Source: Bacillota bacterium
Lineage (GTDB): Bacteria; Eremiobacterota; SpSt-956; JAKJGF01
DNA: 5,946 nt
Direction: 5' to 3'
NCBI GenBank assembly: GCA_029555925.1
Contig: JAKPQU010000368.1
Location: 1 to 5,946, forward strand
Every line of letters starts with the position of its first letter. The stretch's first letter is position 1. Shown one piece after another: positions 1 through 4,924 of this stretch. Below the pieces are notes generated by a model. That model saw only the letters and a list, made by a program, of their open reading frames with translations. It was not told where the DNA came from and searched no databases. Made by a program: the position numbers and the translations under genes.

Positions 1-55
1 ATTTTCTTTACTTTTTGCGTAAGTCCTATTTCAAAACTTAATTTATATGAGAATC

Positions 56-76
56 GTGAAGAGTGAAGGGAAGAAT
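56..76. repeat. Short heptamer array, inverted partner of the array at 142-183
   Basis: Three consecutive 7-base blocks, GTGAAGA, GTGAAGG and GAAGAAT, read on the plus strand. The array at 142-183 shows the same purine-rich words (AGAAGTG, AGAAGGG, AAAAGTG) on the minus strand, so the two face each other. The last block, GAAGAAT, can also pair with ATTCTTC at 85-91 across an 8-base loop. The blocks are degenerate and the array is short, so it is supported mainly by its similarity to the longer array. Confidence 0.4.
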
Positions 77-95
77 ACGTTCTCATTCTTCTTTG

Positions 96-109
96 TGACC
101 ACCAGGTCA
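96..109. other. Small hairpin in the intergenic segment
   Basis: TGACC (96-100) and GGTCA (105-109) form a 5-bp stem around the 4-base loop ACCA, between the two facing heptamer arrays. It has no T-tract on either side, so it does not look like a terminator. It may be the centre of a degenerate inverted element spanning about 50-183. Confidence 0.3.
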
Positions 110-123
110 TGGCAGTTAGAGTG

Positions 124-151
124 AAAAACAAAAAAACGGGACACTTTTCCC
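124..151 (-). terminator. Candidate weak Rho-independent terminator of the minus-strand operon
   Basis: On the minus strand, GGGA and TCCC (148-151 and 138-141) can form a 4-bp stem around a 6-base loop. They are followed by one G, seven T, one G and five T (136-124). It lies 25 bp beyond the stop codon of the bactofilin-like gene, where an operon end is expected. The stem is short for an intrinsic terminator, and it partly overlaps the heptamer array, so the T-tract is the stronger half of the evidence. Confidence 0.35.
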
Positions 152-183
152 TTCTCACTTTTCCCTTCTCACTTCTCACTTTT
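142..183. repeat. Tandem heptamer array overlapping the 3' end of the bactofilin-like gene
   Basis: Six contiguous 7-base blocks run without a gap: CACTTTT, CCCTTCT, CACTTTT, CCCTTCT, CACTTCT, CACTTTT. The first four form a perfect 14-bp tandem duplication (142-155 and 156-169). On the minus strand the blocks read as purine words such as AGAAGTG and AGAAGGG. The array runs into the coding sequence: the TGA stop of the minus-strand gene (178-176) and its last codons for Lys-Lys are made of repeat sequence. Confidence 0.75.
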
Positions 184-1054
184 TACTGCTTCTGAAAGAT
201 TTCCTCCTCGATGTTTCCCATAAAGTCATTATAAACAATCCCAGTCCGAAGGTTCTTACAAGCATTTTTATAACCTCTACGGTAAGTCCTCCGAGAACAG
301 GAAATAAAGCTATCAATTTGAATATTATCAATACCAGGAACAGACCTATAACTGACCTGGCAGGTTCTTTACATTCTTTTCCTGTAACAGAAGCGATTTT
401 ATCTCCAATCATATGGCCGAGAACAGCAAAACCGAAGGAAAAACCGAGAAAATACAGAAGAGGAACAAGAGGAATAAATAAAATTCCTATAATACTTACG
501 GCAAGTAATATGATAAGTGGTATAAAACCTATTAACCAGAGAAATCCTGTAATAAATGAAGAGGCAGGATTGGATACAAATCTATCTGTGAGACCACTGA
601 CATAAGTACGGAACAAGAGGAGTATTATCAGAGCAAGAACTATATCCCAGCTACTGAAAACACTCATAATAAAAGACGGAACAGCAGACATCTCATAGGA
701 AGCAATATTTACCGTATCTCCTTTTACGGTTACATCTCTGTCTCTCTCTATAGAACTGCATATAGCCACAAGATCGCCATGTATTTCAGATCCTCTTTTT
801 ATATGGAGTTTTCCGAAAAGCACAACACAGTCGCTTGTCACCGTACCGCTAACAGTTCCTTCCGAGCATATAAGAACTACATCATTTGTAATTTTACCAC
901 TCTCGGTATTTCCTGCACCGAAGATTCTGACAAGGGAATTTTCTCTCTCTTCTGAAGAACTGTCTTCCGAAGAATTCATCTGAGAAAAGATTTTTAAAGA
1001 AAAAGACACTATTAAAAACAGGATAATAAATGAAGAAAAACATATTTTTTTCAT
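176..1054 (-). CDS. Exported bactofilin-like (polymer-forming) membrane protein
   Basis: A 292-residue protein. Residues 1-25 form a signal peptide (two Lys, then a long hydrophobic run ending FSQ). A Ser/Glu-rich spacer follows. Residues about 44-118 show the short beta-strand repeats with Gly turns (GTVSGTVTSDCVVLFG, GSEIHGDLVAIC) of the bactofilin/polymer-forming fold. From about 135 to 280 there are four or five hydrophobic segments, then a basic tail. Classical bactofilins are soluble cytoplasmic scaffolds. Here the signal peptide suggests that the beta domain lies outside the membrane, anchored by the C-terminal helices. AAGGAG at 1066-1061 lies 6 bp before the ATG and directly after the stop codon of the anti-sigma gene, so the two are probably translationally coupled. 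As last gene of the sigma/anti-sigma cluster it may be a regulon member or an accessory sensor. The exact function is unknown. Confidence 0.8.
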   Translation of the reverse strand: MKKICFSSFIILFLIVSFSLKIFSQMNSSEDSSSEERENSLVRIFGAGNTESGKITNDVVLICSEGTVSGTVTSDCVVLFGKLHIKRGSEIHGDLVAICSSIERDRDVTVKGDTVNIASYEMSAVPSFIMSVFSSWDIVLALIILLLFRTYVSGLTDRFVSNPASSFITGFLWLIGFIPLIILLAVSIIGILFIPLVPLLYFLGFSFGFAVLGHMIGDKIASVTGKECKEPARSVIGLFLVLIIFKLIALFPVLGGLTVEVIKMLVRTFGLGLFIMTLWETSRRKSFRSSKK

Positions 1055-1066
1055 AGACTTCTCCTT

Positions 1067-1552
1067 TTATATGACATAATTTTTAAGAAAAATACCTTTT
1101 TTCCTGACAGTAAAAAAAGTAATAAAAACCATTAAAAGAGAAGAATAAAATATTAAAAATATCATATTCTGTTTCAGACATGCACAGAAAAGCTCCATAA
1201 GAGGCATGTCTTTCAGCACAAAAAACAGTCTTACCATAATATTTCCGATTACAGGCATAGGATTCGAGTATCCGCAGTAAAAGAAAACAACGAGGAAAAA
1301 GACTGAAATACCGGCAGAAACTATTATATTAATGATTGACGTTTTTTCATCAATTCTATTCATAATATGTCCGGTAAAATCCTCAGGAACAGAAATTTCA
1401 CCGTCAAAAATTTTCTCTATTTTCTCAAAAATTTTCATATCTTCCGTGCAAATACTGCATTCTTCAAGATGTTCTTCAAAGTCAACTCTTTCCTTATCTG
1501 AAAGTTCTTTTTCAAGATATAAAACAAGTTTATCTTCAAAGGGACACTTCAT
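1067..1552 (-). CDS. Membrane-anchored zinc-finger (zf-HC2/ZAS) anti-sigma factor
   Basis: A 161-residue protein that should bind and hold the ECF sigma factor encoded just upstream. The N-terminal cytoplasmic part carries Cys3 and the His28-x3-Cys32-x2-Cys35 signature of the ZAS/zf-HC2 anti-sigma domain. Hydrophobic segments at about 73-93 and 129-148 suggest two membrane passes with both ends in the cytoplasm. The roughly 35 residues between them would form a small outside loop that could sense an envelope signal. AGGAGG (1564-1559) lies 6 bp before the ATG. The start overlaps the end of the sigma gene by 17 bp, the usual arrangement for a coupled sigma/anti-sigma pair. There is no large periplasmic sensor domain, so the signal may come from a partner, perhaps the next membrane protein. 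The role follows from the motif and the gene order. Confidence 0.88.
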   Translation of the reverse strand: MKCPFEDKLVLYLEKELSDKERVDFEEHLEECSICTEDMKIFEKIEKIFDGEISVPEDFTGHIMNRIDEKTSIINIIVSAGISVFFLVVFFYCGYSNPMPVIGNIMVRLFFVLKDMPLMELFCACLKQNMIFLIFYSSLLMVFITFFTVRKKGIFLKNYVI

Positions 1553-2099
1553 AAAAATCCTCCTCTCTGGCCAGCTTAATCAGAGATTTTCTTCCTCTGA
1601 ATATATAGTTTTTCACCTGTTCAGGCGACACAGACATTATTTCCGAAATTTCACCATAGGTGAGATCATTCATAAATCTTAATATAACTGCAGTCTTATA
1701 TGGCTCTTCCAGTCTCTCAAGAAGAGATTTTACATATAACCCTTCTTCAGGGTTTTCCTTATATGCCGCTTGTTCTACAGACTCTTTACAGGCCAGAATT
1801 CTGTTATATTTTACACCGTAATCTTTTGCCAGATTAACGGCAATCTTAAAAAGCCAGGAAGAAAATTTCATTCCTTCCCTGTAAGATTTCAGATATTTCC
1901 ATGATTTCAAAAAAGTCTCCTGGGCAAGATCGAGACTCCCGTCATAATCTCCTGTCATCCTGAAAATCAGTGACATAACAGGTTTGCTGTAACGATTGAC
2001 AAGTATTTCAAAGGATTTTTTATCACCTTTAAGTACTTTACTTACAAGTTTTTCATCTTCTTCTGCCATATCACAGATTCTGTCATGACAGTTACTCAT
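1536..2099 (-). CDS. ECF-type RNA polymerase sigma factor (sigma-70 family)
   Basis: A 187-residue protein with the two-domain ECF layout. Region 2 spans about residues 22-95, with DLAQETFLKSWK for core binding and FSSWLFKIAVNLAKD for -10 recognition. A linker follows, then region 4 at about 125-178 with the helix-turn-helix LTYGEISEIMSVSPEQVKNYI and RGRKSL for -35 recognition. It directs RNA polymerase to envelope-stress type promoters when freed from its anti-sigma factor. The ATG at 2099 is preceded by GGAG with a spacer of about 11 bases. The internal Met11 at 2069 would give a more typical N-terminus (MAEEDEKL) but has no ribosome binding site, so the first is preferred with some doubt. 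It lies 40 bp after the peptidase gene. I could not identify a separate promoter in that gap, so read-through from the peptidase promoter is possible. Confidence 0.92.
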   Translation of the reverse strand: MSNCHDRICDMAEEDEKLVSKVLKGDKKSFEILVNRYSKPVMSLIFRMTGDYDGSLDLAQETFLKSWKYLKSYREGMKFSSWLFKIAVNLAKDYGVKYNRILACKESVEQAAYKENPEEGLYVKSLLERLEEPYKTAVILRFMNDLTYGEISEIMSVSPEQVKNYIFRGRKSLIKLAREEDFYEVSL

Positions 2100-2101
2100 G
2101 T

Positions 2102-2122
2102 TATCACTATCTCCGATAGATA
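2102..2122 (-). promoter_or_regulatory. Hairpin enclosing the sigma-factor ribosome binding site
   Basis: Just upstream of the sigma-factor ATG the minus strand reads TATCTATC, GGA, GATA, GT, GATA. The two TATC words can pair with the two GATA words across a 2-base bulge, leaving GGA as a triloop. The GGAG Shine-Dalgarno is thus split between loop and stem. Such folding could lower translation of the sigma factor, but the stem is AT-rich and weak. The pairing is seen; the effect is inferred. Confidence 0.3.
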
Positions 2123-2139
2123 TTCTTAGCCGTAAGAAA

Positions 2140-4047
2140 CTACTCGCACCGTCCGCCTAAATATCTCGCCAGAAATTTCTCTGCAATCTCGTAAAATTTC
2201 AGTCTGTTTTCTTCTTTTACAAATCCATGTCCTTCATCGGGAAAGAGGACATATTCATAATATATGCCTCTTTTTTTCATTGCTTCCACAATCTGTTCCG
2301 ATTCCGCCTGTTTGACTCTCGGATCATTTGCACCCTGGGCAATCAGCATCGGGATCTTAATATGTTCCACACTGAACAGAGGTGAACGGGATTTCAGGAA
2401 ATCTTCTTCTTTATCAACATCTCCTATCATCTGAACCATCTGAGCCCTTGCCGGCTTCCAGTAAGGAGGCATAGATTTTGCAAGTGTTATAAGATTACCG
2501 GGGCCGAACATATCTACGGCACAGCAGAAAAGCTCCGGCGTAAAGGTTGCACCTGCAAGAGCGGCATAACCTCCGTAAGAACCGCCGTATATGGCAATCT
2601 TTTCCGGACTGGCAATCCCTTCTTTTATTGCCCAGTTTACACCGTCTACCAGGTCATTATGCATATTATTCCCCCACTGCCTGTCACCTTTATGTAAAAA
2701 GTCCTTTCCATATCCCGTAGAGCCCCGAAAATTAATCTTAAGACACGCATAGCCGCGGTTTGCGAACCACTGTGCTTCAGGAATATAACCCCATTTATCA
2801 CGGTGCCTGGGCCCTCCATGAACAGATAATACAAGAGGCAAATCTTTTCTTTCCTTTCCCGGAGGAAAAGTAATATAACCATGAATGGTCAGGCCGTCCC
2901 GTGACATAAAAGATACGGGTTCCAGAGGGGCCAGAGTGTAAGACTTCAGGGCAGGCTGAGTGTCAAAAAGAAAGGTGCCTTTTTTTGTGGTACGATCATA
3001 TATATAGTATGAAACAGGCTCTGTATCATTGACAAAAGATACTATCCATATTCTGTCATTGCTATCTCTTGAACTTACAACAAAATCACCGTTATGAAGT
3101 TTTTTAATTGCTTCAAAATCAGGTTTTATCTGTTCATCCAGAACAACCCATTCCTCCCTGGCTTTGTAAAAAGACAGAGCCTGTATTTCATAGGTATCCT
3201 GATCTATCAAAAGACGGTTTACATCATATTCAGGATCTTCAGCCATTACTTCTGTTTTGCCTGTCTTTATATTTAATTTCACAAGACGGGCTGCATTATA
3301 ATCTCTGCTGTCTGTCAGATAGAGATATTTTCCGTCTTTCGAGAAACCTGCCACACCGCTCATAGAATTATCTTCGGCATTCCAGGAAAATATTTTTTCC
3401 CATGGAGAATTTTCATCTTTTCTTAACAGTATGTCAGCACTTCCGTCATCATTATTTTGTTCGGCCACACGGACCTTAAAATCGGCATCTTCGACCCATC
3501 GTGTCACATAGCCGGGATTTTTCACAACCATATCAAGTTTACCTGTAGAGAGAGTAAGCCTGTATACATCATGAAGTTCTTTGTTTTCTTTATTCATGGT
3601 TATCAGTATTTCATCGGGGAAATGTTTATCTACCGCCAGAATTCTTACCTGAACATCTTCAAAAGGAGTCAGATTTTTTATTTCTCCTGTTTCAATATCT
3701 ACAGAATAAAGATTAAAATTTTCATTACCTGCCATATCCTGACTGTATAAAATATGCCTGTTATCAAAAGCCCAGAAATAGCTCATAATATTTCTTTTTT
3801 TATCATCTGTTATCACTCTGTCATCATCCGAACCTGTGGTTTTAACCCATATATTCAATATTTTATTTACAGGTGCAAGATAGGCTATGCAGTGTCCGTC
3901 AGGTGAAATTTTGGGAGATGCTTTTTCAGGGTTTCCGAAAAGTATTTCTCTGGGAATAAGTTTTGTCTCTGTCTGAACAGGTTCTTCTGCCAGAACAGAA
4001 CGAATCGAAAAGACCATAAGGAACAAGAATAAAATAATGAATCTCAT
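2140..4047 (-). CDS. Secreted S9-family serine peptidase (acylaminoacyl-peptidase/dipeptidyl-peptidase type)
   Basis: A 635-residue prolyl-oligopeptidase-family enzyme that should cleave peptides outside the cytoplasm. Residues 1-20 are a signal peptide ending in VLA before EEP. An N-terminal beta-propeller follows, with PD40-like blades such as SPKISPDG near residue 47. The alpha/beta-hydrolase domain runs from about 390 to the end. It has HGGP (410-413, oxyanion-hole region), NFRGSTGYG (439-447), the nucleophile Ser490 in GGSYGG, Asp575 in GANDPRV and His607 in DEGHGF. The triad is complete and normally spaced, so the enzyme should be active. The frame stays open to an ATG at 4119. I choose 4047 because AGGAGG lies 9 bp before it, the signal peptide begins there, and a candidate promoter covers the extra upstream codons. 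Length is normal for the family. It may head the sigma-factor operon and could process envelope peptides. The substrate is unknown. Confidence 0.93.
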   Translation of the reverse strand: MRFIILFLFLMVFSIRSVLAEEPVQTETKLIPREILFGNPEKASPKISPDGHCIAYLAPVNKILNIWVKTTGSDDDRVITDDKKRNIMSYFWAFDNRHILYSQDMAGNENFNLYSVDIETGEIKNLTPFEDVQVRILAVDKHFPDEILITMNKENKELHDVYRLTLSTGKLDMVVKNPGYVTRWVEDADFKVRVAEQNNDDGSADILLRKDENSPWEKIFSWNAEDNSMSGVAGFSKDGKYLYLTDSRDYNAARLVKLNIKTGKTEVMAEDPEYDVNRLLIDQDTYEIQALSFYKAREEWVVLDEQIKPDFEAIKKLHNGDFVVSSRDSNDRIWIVSFVNDTEPVSYYIYDRTTKKGTFLFDTQPALKSYTLAPLEPVSFMSRDGLTIHGYITFPPGKERKDLPLVLSVHGGPRHRDKWGYIPEAQWFANRGYACLKINFRGSTGYGKDFLHKGDRQWGNNMHNDLVDGVNWAIKEGIASPEKIAIYGGSYGGYAALAGATFTPELFCCAVDMFGPGNLITLAKSMPPYWKPARAQMVQMIGDVDKEEDFLKSRSPLFSVEHIKIPMLIAQGANDPRVKQAESEQIVEAMKKRGIYYEYVLFPDEGHGFVKEENRLKFYEIAEKFLARYLGGRCE

Positions 4048-4056
4048 TATATGAAA

Positions 4057-4062
4057 CCTCCT
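4057..4062 (-). promoter_or_regulatory. Ribosome binding site that fixes the peptidase start
   Basis: The minus strand reads AGGAGG, a perfect Shine-Dalgarno, 9 bp before the ATG at 4047. The in-frame ATGs farther upstream (4083 and 4119) have no such site and would place 12 or 24 polar or basic residues ahead of the signal peptide. Confidence 0.8.
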
Positions 4063-4081
4063 GATATTTTTATTTCTATTC

Positions 4082-4109
4082 ATAATAACATTACCGGAAG
4101 AAAATGCAA
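4082..4109 (-). promoter_or_regulatory. Candidate sigma-70-type promoter for the S9 peptidase gene
   Basis: On the minus strand TTGCAT (4109-4104, 3 of 6 matches to TTGACA) and TATTAT (4087-4082, 5 of 6 to TATAAT) are separated by 16 bp. Transcription would start near 4075 and give a leader of about 28 bases before the ATG. The long A/T tracts upstream (4117-4140) could act as an UP-like element. The -35 match is modest. Confidence 0.4.
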
Positions 4110-4181
4110 AAAGTTTCACAAAAAATTTTTTTTAAAAAAAGGAGTTAAAGAATTTTAATGAAATTTTAAACAGCTTACATA

Positions 4182-4339
4182 TATAGTGTATTTCATAACT
4201 TATTACTGAGGTGAGCATAAATAATACATATATGCTCTCGTGACGCGTAACGCGTTACGCGTGACGGGTTTAATCCCTGCGCATCACGCATTACGCATTA
4301 CGAGGTCATTATTTATGGATAGTTATGAAACTAACTATA
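4182..4339. repeat. 158-bp nested inverted-repeat element (MITE-like or REP-like candidate)
   Basis: Three nested pairs of inverted arms share one centre. The outer arms, 4182-4200 and 4321-4339, match at 16 of 19 positions (TATAGT, three mismatches, TTTCATAACT). The middle arms, 4216-4225 and 4308-4317, match at 10 of 10 (CATAAATAAT). The inner arms, 4237-4268 and 4275-4304, are made of heptamers and closed by GGG, TTTAAT, CCC. The left half has extra unpaired bases at 4201-4215 and 4226-4236. No coding sequence lies inside. The ends read TATAGT and ACTATA, so a TA target-site duplication is possible but cannot be proven from one copy. The element lies between two divergent genes and ends 14 bp before the ribosome binding site of the DinB-like gene. 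Confidence 0.75.
4240..4302. repeat. Heptamer array with perfect 20-bp palindrome (core of the inverted element)
   Basis: Sixty-three bases divide exactly into nine 7-base blocks. The left four read GTGACGC, GTAACGC, GTTACGC and GTGACGG. The central block is GTTTAAT. The right four read CCCTGCG, CATCACG, CATTACG and CATTACG, which on the other strand are CGTAATG-type words. Bases 4243-4262 form a perfect 20-bp palindrome with half-site ACGCGTAACG. This stretch is much richer in G and C than its surroundings. Mismatches between the two halves are mostly C/A on the plus strand, which become G-U wobbles in a minus-strand RNA. Confidence 0.85.
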
Positions 4340-4341
4340 AT
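4312..4341 (+). promoter_or_regulatory. Candidate promoter of the DinB-like gene
   Basis: A perfect TATAAT lies at 4336-4341. TTTATG at 4312-4317 is a poor -35 (3 of 6) at an 18-bp spacing. Transcription would begin near 4348 and leave a 20-base leader with AGGAGG. The first four bases of the -10 come from the right end of the inverted-repeat element. If this promoter is used, the large hairpin stays upstream of the transcript. Confidence 0.4.
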
Positions 4342-4367
4342 AAATTACGTCAGAGGAGGAACTACAA

Positions 4368-4838
4368 ATGGATTTTATAAAACATTTCTTTACGAACTGG
4401 GACACAGTTCAAAATGTCACACTGGAACTGATACGTGAGATACCGGCAGGCAAACTGGACTTTAAACCTGCAGAGAAGAGTTTCACCGTACGAGAACTGG
4501 TACACCATATTTACGGTGCGGAAAATCTGTTCGTAAGATTACTGGCTGAAAAAGACGAAATAACAATGGAAGATTTCGGTCAGAGAAACAGCAGGGCCGA
4601 AGATTTTAAAACTGTAGATGACCTGTATGAATATGCGAAAAAAACCCATGAAAACACTATGAATGTATTAAAAGACAGACCGTCTGATTTTCTTTTAAGA
4701 GAGATAAAAACTCCTTTTGGTACGGATCATATGATTTTTCATCTGAATTTTGTTCTATCTCATCTTCTCCATCACAGAGGTCAGTTATATATCTATCTCA
4801 GGATGTGCGGTGTTGAAAAAAAACTGCCCATGAGATAA
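4368..4838 (+). CDS. DinB-family putative metal-dependent protein
   Basis: A 156-residue protein with the length and motifs of the DinB/YfiT four-helix-bundle superfamily. An early helix contains FFTNWDTVQNVTLELIREIP. FTVRELVHHIYGAEN gives the first metal ligand, probably His47. SHLLHHRGQL near the end gives His132 and His136 in the usual H-x3-H pattern, so all three ligands are present. Members bind a divalent metal, and some are thiol-S-transferases (bacillithiol or mycothiol type) linked to stress or detoxification. The substrate here cannot be read from sequence. The start is supported by AGGAGG (4354-4359) 8 bp upstream. The gene is divergent from the peptidase and 86 bp upstream of the lipoprotein gene. 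No strong terminator follows: the stop codon runs into an A7-GC-T7 palindrome (4837-4852) that is AT-rich and has no loop. Confidence 0.88.
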   Translation: MDFIKHFFTNWDTVQNVTLELIREIPAGKLDFKPAEKSFTVRELVHHIYGAENLFVRLLAEKDEITMEDFGQRNSRAEDFKTVDDLYEYAKKTHENTMNVLKDRPSDFLLREIKTPFGTDHMIFHLNFVLSHLLHHRGQLYIYLRMCGVEKKLPMR

Positions 4839-4924
4839 AAAAAGCTTTTTTTATATAAAAAACAGAGGATTTTAGAAATTTCCATAGAACTTCCCTGTGA
4901 ATTTTCAACAAGAAAGGAGATTTT

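Noticed and set aside
142..183. CRISPR array
   Set aside because: The repeat unit is 7 or 14 bases with no unique spacers and no cas genes nearby; a simple tandem array fits better. The same holds for 4240-4302.
318..605. Plus-strand open frame inside the bactofilin-like gene
   Set aside because: Antisense to a membrane-protein gene with clear domains; no ribosome binding site or recognisable product.
3094..3750. Several open frames on the plus strand inside the peptidase gene, and one on the minus strand at 2646-2882
   Set aside because: All lie within a well-supported peptidase coding sequence and show no family features.
4048..4119. N-terminal extension of the S9 peptidase by 24 residues
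   Set aside because: The extension lacks a ribosome binding site, overlaps the candidate promoter and would bury the signal peptide. The start at 4047 has a perfect AGGAGG.
4837..4862. A7-GC-T7 palindrome followed by ATAT-A6 after the DinB-like gene, as a terminator
   Set aside because: The stem is almost all A-T with no loop and no following T-tract of its own; too weak to call.
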